This document shows positions 1 to 8,665 of a stretch of 64,000 bases of DNA, one piece after another. Origin of the DNA: JBBRHQ01 sp963781345 (GTDB lineage Bacteria; Actinomycetota; Thermoleophilia; Solirubrobacterales; 70-9); the NCBI GenBank assembly GCA_963781345.1, contig CAWAFQ010000013.1, forward strand, positions 434,001-498,000. The letters run 5' to 3'. Position numbers and translations under genes: made by a program. The notes beneath the pieces were generated by a model. It was not told the origin of the DNA, did no database searches, and was given only the letters and a program-made list of their open reading frames with translations. Each line of letters opens with the position of its first letter. Positions within the stretch are counted from its first letter, which is position 1.

Positions 1-427
1 CGGATTCCGCGCCGCCGGCGAGCTGATCGCCGCCGCCGCGACCGAGGCGGGCGCGAGCGCCGTCGGTGGCCCGGTAATGGCGGCGATCCCATTGGCCTGC
101 GCCGCGATCGCGGTTCCCGCCGGGGAGGGCCTGGTCGGTTTCTTCGTCCGCAGGGAGCGCAAGGAGCACGGCCTGCAGCGCTGGGTCGAGGGTGCGGCCG
201 AGACCGGTGACCGCTGTCTCGTCGTCGAGGACACGGTAACGAGCGGCGGCTCGACCGTCGCCGCGATCGAGCGGATCGCCGAGCAGGGCCTCGAGATTGC
301 CGCAGTGCTTAGCGTCGTCGACCGCCTGGCCGGTGGCGGCGCGGCGATCGAGGCCGCGGCCGGCGCTCCCTACCGGGCCCTGGTCACGATCGATGAGATC
401 TACCCGGACCGCCCCGACCGGGTGTAG
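1..427 (+). CDS. pyrE: Orotate phosphoribosyltransferase, C-terminal part (start lies outside the window)
   Basis: The frame is open from base 2 and ends in TAG at 425-427, giving about 141 residues of a protein normally 170-210 long. The key evidence is the PRPP-binding signature VVEDTVTSGGST, with two acidic residues followed by TSGGST, typical of type I phosphoribosyltransferases. The upstream RRERKEHG stretch matches the flexible catalytic loop of orotate phosphoribosyltransferase, which joins orotate and PRPP into OMP in pyrimidine synthesis. The family is clear and the orotate specificity is likely from the RKEHG loop. The next gene begins only 10 bases downstream on the same strand. 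Confidence 0.85.
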   Translation, partial: GFRAAGELIAAAATEAGASAVGGPVMAAIPLACAAIAVPAGEGLVGFFVRRERKEHGLQRWVEGAAETGDRCLVVEDTVTSGGSTVAAIERIAEQGLEIAAVLSVVDRLAGGGAAIEAAAGAPYRALVTIDEIYPDRPDRV

Positions 428-437
428 GCGTGGCGCT

Positions 438-1964
438 ATGAGCCACACCTCACTCCCGCCGGCGCTAGGGTTCGCCGTCAGCAACGTGGCCTCGCAGAAC
501 GGAAAGCATCGCCATCTCTCCGTCGGCATCGTCGGTGGCGGCTTCGGGGGCGTCGGCATGGGGATCCGCCTGCGCCAGGAGGGCATCGAGGACTTCACCA
601 TCTTCGAGCGCGGGGAGACGGTAGGTGGCGTCTGGCGGGCCAACACCTACCCCGGGGCGGCCTGCGACGTCCCCTCCCACCTCTACTCGTTCGCGTTCGC
701 TCCCGGGACCCGCTGGTCGCGCCGCTACGCGCCGCAGCCCGAGATCCTCGCCTACCTCGAGGAGTGCGTCGAGAAGTTCGGACTTGAGGCGAACCTGCGG
801 CTCGGGGTCGAGGCCACGGCCGCGAGCTTCGACGCCGGGTCCGGTCGCTGGACACTCGAGACCGATGACGGCGGAGTTCACGAGTTCGACGTCCTCGTCA
901 CCGCCTGCGGCCAGCTCACCCGCCCGGCGATCCCGGCGATCCCGGGAGCCGAGGATTTCGAGGGGCCCGTATTTCACTCGGCCGAGTGGGACCACGACGT
1001 CGAGTTCGAGGGCAAGCGGGTGGCGGTCATCGGCACCGGGGCGAGCGCGATCCAGTTCGTCCCGGAGATCGCGAAGCAGGCGAGCAGTCTGGCCATCTAC
1101 CAGCGCTCGGCGCCCTGGATCCTGCCGAAGCCCGACGTCGCCTATTCGGAGCGCAAGCGGAGCATGTTCCGCCGCTTCCCGCTCCGGGTCGCCGCCGCTC
1201 GCCTCGGACTCTTCTCCTTCTTCGAGTGCGGCACCTACGCCTTCACCGGCAAGACCTGGATCATGACCCCGTTTCGCGCCGTCGCCGACCACGAGCGGCG
1301 GACACGGCTGAGTGACCCCGAGCTGCTGCGCAAGGCGACCCCCGACTACGAGATCGGCTGCAAGCGGATCCTCTTCACGAGCGACTGGTACCCGGCGATC
1401 GCCCGCGACAACGTCGAGCTGCTCGAGGGCGGCGTCGAGCGGATCACCGCCGCCGGCGTCATCGGCGCCGACGGTGTCGAGCGCCCCGCCGACGTGATCA
1501 TCTACGGGACCGGCTTTCAGTCGCACAACTTCGTCGCGCCGATGGAGATCCACGGCCTCGACGGGCGCGAGCTGGGCGCAGTCTGGCGCGACTCCCCCGA
1601 CGCCTACCTCGGCACCACCGTCTCCGGCTTTCCGAACATGTTCGTGATGTATGGGCCGAACACCAATCACGGCTCCGGCTCGGTCCCCTACACGCTCCAG
1701 TGCCAGTACAACTACGCCCTCGACGCTATGCGCCGCATCCGTGACCGCAACCTGCGCTGGATCGACCTGCGCCCGGAGACGATGGCCGAGTGGGACCGCG
1801 AGATGGCCGAGCGCTCGGCGCACACGGTCTGGGTGACCGGCGGCTGCCACAGCTGGTACATCAACGAGAAGGGCGCCAACACCAACAACTGGCCAGGCCC
1901 CTGGCTCGAGTTCCACCGCCGCACCCGCAGGATCAACCCTGGGCACTACCGCGCGGCGGCCTGA
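438..1964 (+). CDS. Flavin-containing / Baeyer-Villiger-type monooxygenase
   Basis: This 508-residue protein is read from the ATG at 438; the frame is open further upstream, but that part overlaps pyrE and has no conserved sequence. An N-terminal FAD-binding Rossmann motif (GIVGGGFGGVG, about residue 30) is followed by an FHSAEWDHD stretch near residue 178. That stretch fits the FxGxxxHxxxW fingerprint of class B flavin monooxygenases. A second Rossmann motif (VIGTGASA, about residue 200) should bind NADPH. Such enzymes insert oxygen into ketones or oxidise heteroatoms; the substrate cannot be told from sequence. Length and motif order are normal for the family. The gene follows pyrE by 10 bases, but no functional link is evident. 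Confidence 0.88.
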   Translation: MSHTSLPPALGFAVSNVASQNGKHRHLSVGIVGGGFGGVGMGIRLRQEGIEDFTIFERGETVGGVWRANTYPGAACDVPSHLYSFAFAPGTRWSRRYAPQPEILAYLEECVEKFGLEANLRLGVEATAASFDAGSGRWTLETDDGGVHEFDVLVTACGQLTRPAIPAIPGAEDFEGPVFHSAEWDHDVEFEGKRVAVIGTGASAIQFVPEIAKQASSLAIYQRSAPWILPKPDVAYSERKRSMFRRFPLRVAAARLGLFSFFECGTYAFTGKTWIMTPFRAVADHERRTRLSDPELLRKATPDYEIGCKRILFTSDWYPAIARDNVELLEGGVERITAAGVIGADGVERPADVIIYGTGFQSHNFVAPMEIHGLDGRELGAVWRDSPDAYLGTTVSGFPNMFVMYGPNTNHGSGSVPYTLQCQYNYALDAMRRIRDRNLRWIDLRPETMAEWDREMAERSAHTVWVTGGCHSWYINEKGANTNNWPGPWLEFHRRTRRINPGHYRAAA

Positions 1965-2015
1965 GTCCCGCCCACGGCTCCGCGCCGCGCGTGAGGGCTC
2001 GCCTATGCTCGCCCG

Positions 2016-3116
2016 ATGATCGGGCTGATCGGGCTGAACCTCGTTCGAAACCGCGGCAGGACCCTGCTGACGTCGGCCGGGATCGCGATCGGGGTGGCCA
2101 CGATCGTCGCTCTGCTGGCGCTGACCCAGGGGCTGAAGCAGAGCGTCGGCAGCCTCAGCAACCTCGGCGGCGCCAACCTCGGCCTCTTCCAGAGCGGCGT
2201 CGCCGACCCGACCGCGTCCGTGCTTCCCGCCTCGCTGGTCGATCGCGTTCCCGAGCAGCCGGGCGTGGCGGAGGCAGCGGGGATCCAGCTGGTCACCGAC
2301 GCGCTGCCCGAGTCGCCCTCGGCGATCGTCTTCGGCGCCAGGCCGGACAGCTTCGTCGCGCGCCGGCTCGTCTTCACCGCGGGCCGCGCGGCCCGCGGTG
2401 AGGAGGCGATGCTCGGGGACACGCTGGCCGCCAGCCTCGGGCTGGGGCCGGGCGACGAGATCTTCCTCAAGGGCGAGCGCTTCCCTGTCGTCGGCGTCTT
2501 CCACGCCGGCGTCGGCTTCGAGGACAGCGGGGTCGTCGTCTCGCTCCCGGCCGCCAATCGGCTCGCCGGCCAGCCCCAGGGGGTTACGACGATCGCGGTG
2601 ACGCTCGACCCGGCGGCCTCCTCGGACTCCGTCGCCGCGGGGCTGCGGCGCGCCTTCCCCGGCACGACGACGATCTCGAACCCGGGGGAGGCGGCCCGCG
2701 CCAACCCCGGCTTTCAGATCATCAGCAAGGCGGTGCTGGTGATCGCAGTTCTCGCTCTGGTGCTAGGGGCGATCGCGGTCACCAACACGATGGCGATGGC
2801 GGTGCTCGAGCGCCAGCGCGAGCTCGCGCTGCTCGCCGCGATCGGTTGGAGCCCGGGGCAGGTGGCGACGCTCGTCATCGGCGAGGGCGCTGGCGTCGGT
2901 CTGCTGGGAGCGGGCTTCGGCGTGGCGCTCGGGATCGTGGTCAGCCGGGTGATCGTCGACCTTCTCTCAGCGGCGGACTTCGTCAGCCCGGTCCTGACGC
3001 CGTGGGGGCTGGGCCGGGGGTTGCTGATCGGCCTCGCGATCGGTGTGCTCGGCGGGATCTACCCCGCCTGGCGTGTCACCCGCCGGCCGCCGGCGGAGCT
3101 TCTCGGCCGCTTCTAG
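2016..3116 (+). CDS. ABC transporter permease, FtsX/MacB family
   Basis: The 366-residue membrane protein begins with one transmembrane helix after the NRGRTLLT motif. A periplasmic domain of about 200 residues follows, then three C-terminal helices (about 240-360) containing ERQRELALLAAIG, the conserved FtsX-domain segment. This layout is that of LolCE/MacB-like permeases, which extrude or extract lipids, lipoproteins or peptides rather than import nutrients. The matching ATPase lies immediately downstream on the opposite strand, and the two stop codons share bases 3114-3115 (overlap 3113-3116). Permease and ATPase are usually co-directional, so the convergent arrangement is slightly unusual. 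Confidence 0.85.
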   Translation: MIGLIGLNLVRNRGRTLLTSAGIAIGVATIVALLALTQGLKQSVGSLSNLGGANLGLFQSGVADPTASVLPASLVDRVPEQPGVAEAAGIQLVTDALPESPSAIVFGARPDSFVARRLVFTAGRAARGEEAMLGDTLAASLGLGPGDEIFLKGERFPVVGVFHAGVGFEDSGVVVSLPAANRLAGQPQGVTTIAVTLDPAASSDSVAAGLRRAFPGTTTISNPGEAARANPGFQIISKAVLVIAVLALVLGAIAVTNTMAMAVLERQRELALLAAIGWSPGQVATLVIGEGAGVGLLGAGFGVALGIVVSRVIVDLLSAADFVSPVLTPWGLGRGLLIGLAIGVLGGIYPAWRVTRRPPAELLGRF

Positions 3117-3832
3117 CCGTCTCCTTCGGCGATCCTGCCGTCGACCATGCGCACGGTGCGATCGGGGCGATCGCCGAGCAGCGGATCGTGGCTGGCGATC
3201 ACCAGGGTCATGCCGCGGCTGGCCCGGGCGCGGTCGAGGACCGAGACCACCATCCTGCCGCTCTCGGAGTCGAGCGAGCCGGTCGGCTCGTCGGCGAGCA
3301 GCAGCCGGGGCTCGTTGGCGAGGGCGCGGGCCACGGCGACCCGCTGGCGCTCGCCGCCGGAGAGCGTCGCCGGCCGTTCCTCGGCACGGTCACTGAGCCC
3401 GACCTCGGCAAGCAGCTCGACCGCACGCTCGTGGCGCTCGGCTCTCGGCATGCCGACGGCGATCAGCGGCAGCTCGACGTTCGCGCGCGCCGTCAGCATC
3501 GGAAGCAGCTGGTGCAGCTGGAACACGAACCCGACCGTGTCGCGCCGGTAGGAGGCAGGGTGCTTCATCTCGGTGACGCAGACTCCGTCGACGAGGACGC
3601 GGCCGGAGTCGGGCCGCTCGATCGCGGCGATCACGTTCAGCAGGGTGCTCTTTCCGCATCCTGAGGGCCCGGTGATCGCGACCACCTCGCCCGGCTTGAC
3701 CTCGAGGCTGACATCGCGAAGAGCCCGGATCCGCCCCGCATAGGTCTTCGAGACGTGCTCGACTGCTATCGCCGCCCCCTTGGGTGGCGAATCCACCACA
3801 GCGGCCCCCTCGGTGTCAGCGTTCGCGCTCAC
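3113..3832 (-). CDS. ABC transporter ATP-binding protein, LolD/MacB type
   Basis: This 239-residue ATPase has Walker A GPSGCGKST, the Q-loop FQLHQLLPMLTA, signature LSGGERQRVAVARAL, Walker B LLLADEPTGSLD and the switch histidine in IASHDP. The LADEPTGSLD form is typical of the MacB/LolD branch, which pairs with FtsX-like permeases such as the one at 2016-3116. I chose the GTG at 3832-3830 because it overlaps the TGA of the upstream lipoprotein gene as GTGA, implying translational coupling. The open frame reaches 4366, but that part has no conserved sequence and runs through the lipoprotein gene. Confidence 0.9.
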   Translation of the reverse strand: MSANADTEGAAVVDSPPKGAAIAVEHVSKTYAGRIRALRDVSLEVKPGEVVAITGPSGCGKSTLLNVIAAIERPDSGRVLVDGVCVTEMKHPASYRRDTVGFVFQLHQLLPMLTARANVELPLIAVGMPRAERHERAVELLAEVGLSDRAEERPATLSGGERQRVAVARALANEPRLLLADEPTGSLDSESGRMVVSVLDRARASRGMTLVIASHDPLLGDRPDRTVRMVDGRIAEGDG

Positions 3833-4269
3833 GGTTTCACCTGGACGTCGTAGTCGAGCCTGCGGGTCCCGAGCGAGGTGCTGACGACGGCGCGAAAGGT
3901 GAGGGGAAGCCCGACCGAGCGCGCCGGCCAGCGGATCGTGTCCCGAAACGAGCCCCTGAACCGGTAGCGCGAGCGGCGGGCGACGACCGCCCCGCCGAAG
4001 AGGTACTGGTAGCGCACCACCGCCGCCAGGGGCTCCCCACCCGGTCCGCGAGCGCCTATCCGGATCGGCCAGGGCGCTCCGGCGACAGGACGGTGCGTCG
4101 GCGCCGCGAGCGTCACCCGCGGCGCGGGCGGGCGGGCGCCATCCGTCGAGCCGTCCGACCCCGAGCTCCCGCCGCAGGCGGAAACCCCCAGCGCCAGGAC
4201 GATCGCCGCCAGGGCGCCGGTCTTGGCAAGGGGAGGCGACGAGTTCTCGGTGGCGTTTCGATCCTCCAA
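3829..4269 (-). CDS. Putative lipoprotein of unknown function
   Basis: The 146-residue protein has a hydrophobic N-terminal segment ending in VSACGG, a plausible lipobox with the lipidated Cys near residue 32, followed by a Ser/Gly-rich linker. The rest looks beta-rich, ending in TRRLDYDVQVKP, and I do not recognise a family. It is the first gene of a two-gene unit with the ABC ATPase (4-base GTGA overlap). It may therefore be a surface partner of the LolD/FtsX-like transporter, which is inference from position only. The start at 4269 fits the signal peptide. Confidence 0.65.
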   Translation of the reverse strand: MEDRNATENSSPPLAKTGALAAIVLALGVSACGGSSGSDGSTDGARPPAPRVTLAAPTHRPVAGAPWPIRIGARGPGGEPLAAVVRYQYLFGGAVVARRSRYRFRGSFRDTIRWPARSVGLPLTFRAVVSTSLGTRRLDYDVQVKP

Positions 4270-4365
4270 GCGGGGCGCGACTATAGAGCGGGCCGCGACG
4301 GCGGCCCCGGCCGATTGAGCGACGATGCACCGACCCGGCCCGCTCGATCGCGCCTTCGAGTTGCA

Positions 4366-4439
<74 letters not shown>

Positions 4440-4511
4440 CTGAGCGGAGATTACGGCTCTGCCACGCCGGTTGTGGGATTTCTGCGTCCTATGCCGCGCT
4501 GTGGATCGAAT

Positions 4512-4534
4512 GGGCAGAATCGGCATTTCTGCCC
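4512..4534. other. Hairpin near the left end of island 1
   Basis: GGGCAGAA at 4512-4519 and TTCTGCCC at 4527-4534 form a perfect 8-bp stem with a 7-base loop, 72 bases inside the left repeat. A near-identical stem lies at 9234-9256, 78 bases inside the right repeat. It could be the terminator of the minus-strand operon ending at 4560, or a recombinase-accessory site. The rest of 4440-4559 holds the tRNA upstream flank and no gene. Confidence 0.6.
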
Positions 4535-4559
4535 CCACTTCGCCCAAATCGGCAGGTAT

Positions 4560-5556
4560 TCAGACCATCGTGATGACGACCTTGCCCTTGGTCCGGCCGC
4601 CTTCGACGTGAGCGAGGGCCTGCGGGGCCTCGTCGAACGGGTACGTCTGGTCGACGATGGGACGGAGGCCTCCTGAGTCGATGAGCTTGGTGATCTCGTC
4701 GAGCTGGGCACCGCTGGCGCGCATGAAGAGGAACGAGTACCGAACGCCCTGGCGGCGTGCCGCTCGGCGCGTCTTCCAGCTGAGTAGGGCCATCACCAGC
4801 CGCAGCGGAAAACGTAGTCCTTGCTGGCGGGCGAAGTCCGGGTCCGGCGGGCCGGCGATGCCGATGGCGATGCCGCCTGGCTTCAGGATCCGCAGGGACT
4901 TCGCGAGCGTGTCTCCTCCCTGGGAGTCCAGGACTACGTCGTAGTCGTGCACGACCGTCTCGAAGTCCTGCGTTCGGTAGTCGATGACGATGTCGGCACC
5001 GAGGTCGCGGACCCATTCGACGTTGCTGGTGCCCGTCGTGGTGGCCACGGTCGCTCCGAGGTGCTTGGCCAGCTGGATCGCGTAGGTGCCGACGCCGCCG
5101 GAGCCGGCGTGGATGAGCACCTTCTGGCCCGGCTGGAGGTTCGCTCGCTCGACAAGCGCCTGCCAGGCGGTCAGGGCGACGAGGGGCACCGAGGCCGCCT
5201 CGGCCATGGAGAGGCTTGCCGGCTTGCTCGCGAGATCGTCCTCGTGCACGGCGATGCGCTCGGCGAAGGTCCCGATGCGGCCGTCGCGCGGCCGCGCGTA
5301 GACCTCGTCACCCACGCTGAAGCGCGTCACGGCGGAGCCGACGCGGGTCACGACGCCGGCGAGGTCGTGCCCGAGGACGAACGGCGCCTTGTAGGGGAGG
5401 AAGAGCTTGAACTCCCCGTCGCGGATCTTCGCGTCGAGCAGGTTGACGCCGGCGGCGTGGATGTCGACGAGCACGTCGCGGTCGCCGACAGTCGGCTCCG
5501 GTAGCCTCGCCGGCCTCCATCGGGCTCTTGTACTTCTTGACGAGGTACGCCTTCAC
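4560..5556 (-). pseudogene. Zinc-independent MDR oxidoreductase (quinone-reductase-like), frame-disrupted near the N-terminus
   Basis: The main frame (4560-5474) encodes a medium-chain dehydrogenase with the GroES-like fold segment GHDLAGVV, the NADP-binding motif AGSGGVGTYAIQLAK and a C-terminal GGRTKGKVVI. These match zeta-crystallin/quinone oxidoreductase-like NADPH enzymes lacking the catalytic zinc. The N-terminal residues VKAYLVKKYKSPMEAGEA lie in another frame that starts at the GTG at 5556; one extra base near 5505 separates the two. Removing it gives about 331 residues, normal for the family. This is the third gene of the minus-strand cassette after the crotonase and hydrolase. Substrate unknown. 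Either an indel error or a genuine recent frameshift is possible. Confidence 0.75.
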
Positions 5557-5600
5557 GGGAAGGGCGATGGTGTTGTTGGTCGTGGGGTAGGCATGGTCAC

Positions 5601-6487
5601 TCAGCTCTCGAGGAACTCGAGGACCGCGGGGACGAACTCCCGGTGGTACTGGAAGACACCGCCGTGCCCGGAGTCCGGGTAGATGGTGAGCTTGGCGTTC
5701 GGGATGCGCCGCGCGAGGTCGGCTCGAGTGGCTGCTGTCGACCATGACGTCGTTGTCGCCGTTGGCCACGAAGACCGGCTGCGTGATCTTCCCGAGGTCG
5801 TGTGGCGTCTGCAGGCCGGCCGCGCGAATCGCCTTGAGCTGGGCGCGCCTGGCCTGCATTGAGATGCGCTTGTCGCGGTCCTCGGTGCGCTCCTTCAGAC
5901 GGGCCATGTACTCGGTCGCGGCGCGCTTGCCGGCCGGGGTCCGGTTGAAGAACAGGTAATGCCGCGGGTCGCGCAGGGTGAGCGCGGCTTTGGTGTACGC
6001 GGTGGCCGGCGATCCTGTTGATCTTCTCGATGCCGCCACCGCCGGCGGGACCGGTGCCGGCGAGGATGACCCTGCGGACGAGCTCGGGGTGCTCGAGGGT
6101 GATCACCTGCGCGACGCCGCCGCCGAGCGAGAAGCCGAGCAGGTCGACCTGCTCGTAGCCGAGGGCGCGGATGAAGGCGACGGCGTCGGCGGCCATCTCG
6201 TCGATGGTGTGCGGCACCGATCCGCCCGACGCGCCGACGCCGCGGTTGTCGAACGCGATCACGTGTCGCTTGGCGGCGATGCCGTCGATGACCCGCGGGT
6301 CCCAGTCGTCCAGGACAGCGGTGAGGTGGTGCAGGAAGACGAGCGGCACGCCGGTGCGCGGGCCGAGCTCGCGGTAGGCGAACGGCGTTCCGCCGACGGT
6401 GATCGTGCGAGTCGGTGCGGTCCTCCAGGTGGTGGTCGCGGCCGTGGACTGCGGGCCGGTCTCGACGGGCGTGGTCAGTGTCATCAT
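5601..6487 (-). pseudogene. Alpha/beta hydrolase, disrupted by at least two frameshifts
   Basis: The N-terminal frame shows an alpha/beta-hydrolase fold. It has an oxyanion segment FLHHLTAVLDDWDP, the strand AFDNRGVGASGG, and the nucleophile elbow GFSLGGG with the catalytic Ser at about residue 115. The frame shifts near 6010; the next piece holds TLRDPRHYLFF and the acid-loop segment FVANGDNDVMVD. It shifts again near 5725, where the remaining frame carries a GHG with the catalytic His before the TGA at 5601. Rejoined, the protein would be about 295 residues. Its ATG overlaps the TGA of the upstream crotonase gene (TGATG), so the two were co-translated. Substrate unknown. Confidence 0.72.
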
Positions 6488-7458
6488 CAGGCCTCCGTGG
6501 TGCGTCCGAAGCTGCCTGCTTCGAGCGTGTGTTCATAGGTCGGTCGGTCGTAGAGCGGCAGGTCGCCCATCTCCTCGGTGCGCTTGATGTACGCGAGCAT
6601 CGCGGCCTGCGCGCCGGGGCTGGCGAGCGTCGAGAGGAACTCGGCGTTCTCGACGTGGAGTCCCTCCTCGAGGCCGAGCGAGCCGCCGATGTAGGCGGCT
6701 CGCTTGACTGCCGCGACGGTGAACTTGAGTCGCTGCGCGAGCCGGTCGGCGAGCGCGACGGCGCGGTCGATCAGCTCATCGGCCGGGATGACCTCGTCGA
6801 CGTACCCGATCTCCGCGGCCGCCTCGGGATCGAGGCCGCCGCCGTCGAGCATCCTCTTGAGTCCCTGATGGGTTCCGACCAACCGCACGAGGCGCTGGGT
6901 CCCGCCGCCGCCGGGCGGGAAGCCGAGGAGGATCTCCGGCTGACCGATCACGTGGTCCCCGGCCGCCATCAGGCGGTAGTCGCAGGCCAGCGCGAGCTCT
7001 GATCCGATGCCGAGCGCCGACCCATTGAGCGCGGCGACGAACACCGCTCCGCAGCGGTTCATCCGCAGGAAGGTCTCGTGCACGTCGAGGAGCTCCATCG
7101 CGCCGCTGAGCGGCGTGCGGTCCGCGAGCGTCGCGCACCCCGGCGACGGCCCGCGTCGCGCGGGCCGTGTGCACGACCGCCGAGGCAGCCGCGCGGCCCG
7201 ACGGTCGGGCTCGCGGCGCCGCCCTCCTGCAGCCAGCGCAGGTTGGCGTGCGCGACGAACCGCTCGGGGTGGGTGCCCGTGATCACGACCGCGCCGACGC
7301 TCTCATCGGTCTCGGCGCGGGTGACCAGGGCCTCCAGGTCGGCGGCGATCTCGGGACCGAACTCGCCGCGCGGCCCGCCGTGGAGCCGCGCGAGGAGCAC
7401 GCGTCCTCGTTGCTCGACCTCGATCCCGAGGCGGTCCTGTCTGGGTCATCGTGGTCAT
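6487..7458 (-). pseudogene. Enoyl-CoA hydratase/isomerase (crotonase) family, disrupted by frameshifts
   Basis: The C-terminal 203 residues (6487-7098) contain ALNGSALGIGSELALACDYR, the crotonase oxyanion-hole segment, and GFPPGGGGTQRL, the second conserved turn. The N-terminal part (MLLARLHGGPRGEFG, then VGAVVITG) lies in another frame near 7200-7400, and a probable start at the ATG at 7458 needs a further shift near 7425. Crotonases act on CoA thioesters by hydration, isomerisation or hydrolysis. It is the first gene of the minus-strand cassette. The first catalytic Glu position appears as GSE in the hydratase arrangement, but specificity is not assignable. Confidence 0.75.
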
Positions 7459-7518
7459 GCGGCGGGCCTTTCGTTGAACGAGTTCGACATCCGGGGCGCG
7501 CCAGCGTATCAGGCTGAG

Positions 7519-7547
7519 TTGACAAAGTAAACTTAGATCTATAAGCT
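7519..7547 (+). promoter_or_regulatory. Probable promoter/operator for the hydrolase at 7555
   Basis: TTGACA at 7519-7524 is a consensus -35 box. TAAGCT at 7542-7547 (17-base spacer) or TATAAG two bases earlier can serve as -10, and the ATG follows at 7555. This patch is strikingly AT-rich for the window. It contains an imperfect palindrome, CTTAGATCTATAAG (7532-7545), a candidate operator for the HxlR-type regulator at 8666-9139. The region sits between divergent genes and could also control the crotonase operon. Confidence 0.6.
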
Positions 7548-7554
7548 CGCACCC

Positions 7555-8454
7555 ATGACCTCCGAAACAATCACGCGACTCGACGTCTCCTTTCCCTCAG
7601 ACGGTGATCACTGCAAGGCTTGGCTGTTCATGCCTGACGCCGAGCGGCCGCCGTTGGTGATTCTCGGCCACGGCCTCGGCGCGACCCGTGAGTTCGGGCT
7701 CGAGCCGTACGCGCGCCGGTTCGCGGACGCGGGGATCGCCGCGCTCGTGTTCACCTACCGGCACTTCGGTGACAGCGGCGGCCAGCCCCGCCAGCTGCTC
7801 GACATCGAACGCCAGCTCGCCGACTGGGCGGCTGCGCTCGCCTACGCGCGCAGCCTTGACCGGATCGACCGTGAGCGGATCGCCCTGTGGGGGACGTCGT
7901 TCGGCGGGGGCCATGTGCTTGAGGCGGCCGCCCGGGATGGCGCAGTCGCCGCGGTCGTCAGCCAGTGTCCCTTCACCGACGGTCTTGCGGGCATCCGCGC
8001 CACGAGCCCGCGCAGCCTCGCACGCGCGGTTGTACCGGCGCTTCGCGACGAGTTGGCGCGCGTGCGCAACAAGCCCCCGGTCCTGATCCCGCTCGTGGGC
8101 CCACACGGATCGGCGGGGTTGATGACCTCGCCGGACTCCGAGCCGGGCTATCGCGCACTGATCCCACCGGGCTTTCATTTCGAGATCGGAGTCTCGGCTC
8201 GGTTCATCAACCACGTCGGGCTCTACCGCCCGGGGCGTTCAGCTCGCAAGGTGACTGCGCCGCTCCTGTTCTGCATCTGCGACAAGGACGCCGTGGCTCC
8301 GGCCGAGACCGCGCTGCGCTACGCGGCGACCGCTCCCCGCGGGGAGGTCAAGCGGTATCGGGTCGGCCACTTCGATATCTACTTCGGCGAGCCGTTCGAG
8401 CAGGCCGTCCGCGACCAGACGGAGTTTCTGGTCCGCCATCTGGAGGTGGCATAG
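7555..8454 (+). CDS. Alpha/beta hydrolase (serine hydrolase), intact
   Basis: The 299-residue cytoplasmic protein has an alpha/beta-hydrolase core. It has an oxyanion segment ILGHGLGAT (about residue 43), the FTYRHFGDSGG strand, the nucleophile elbow WGTSFGGGH with Ser near 123, the acid segment CDKDAVAP, and a catalytic His in VGHFDIYFG. It resembles S33/dienelactone-hydrolase-like esterases; the substrate is unknown. It is the only gene of the island cassette that is certainly unbroken. A consensus-like promoter lies directly upstream, and it converges on the HxlR regulator gene. Confidence 0.85.
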   Translation: MTSETITRLDVSFPSDGDHCKAWLFMPDAERPPLVILGHGLGATREFGLEPYARRFADAGIAALVFTYRHFGDSGGQPRQLLDIERQLADWAAALAYARSLDRIDRERIALWGTSFGGGHVLEAAARDGAVAAVVSQCPFTDGLAGIRATSPRSLARAVVPALRDELARVRNKPPVLIPLVGPHGSAGLMTSPDSEPGYRALIPPGFHFEIGVSARFINHVGLYRPGRSARKVTAPLLFCICDKDAVAPAETALRYAATAPRGEVKRYRVGHFDIYFGEPFEQAVRDQTEFLVRHLEVA

Positions 8455-8665
8455 GTGACTGGTCCGGCGATGCTCAGGTACAGGAGAGGTCAGCCACGCC
8501 CGCTGGCGCACCTCACGAAGGCCGACGACGTCCAGCAGCCACATCGACGCCAACAAACGCGCCGCGTACGTCGAGCGCGTCAAGACCGGCGCATAATGGT
8601 TCTCAACGCAGCGGACGGCTGGCCGTCAGCAGCGGTAGCAGCTCGACACGGCGACTGCGGTCAAC
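8455..8665. other. Intergenic, 211 bp between convergent genes
   Basis: No convincing gene. A short frame at 8534-8596 reads SSHIDANKRAAYVERVKTGA before TAA and could be the C-terminal scrap of a lost gene, but there is no start or upstream support. No clear terminator hairpin was found. Confidence 0.4.

Noticed and set aside
465..2504. A 679-codon minus-strand frame
   Set aside because: It covers the flavin monooxygenase and the start of the ABC permease in antisense, with no recognisable domain.
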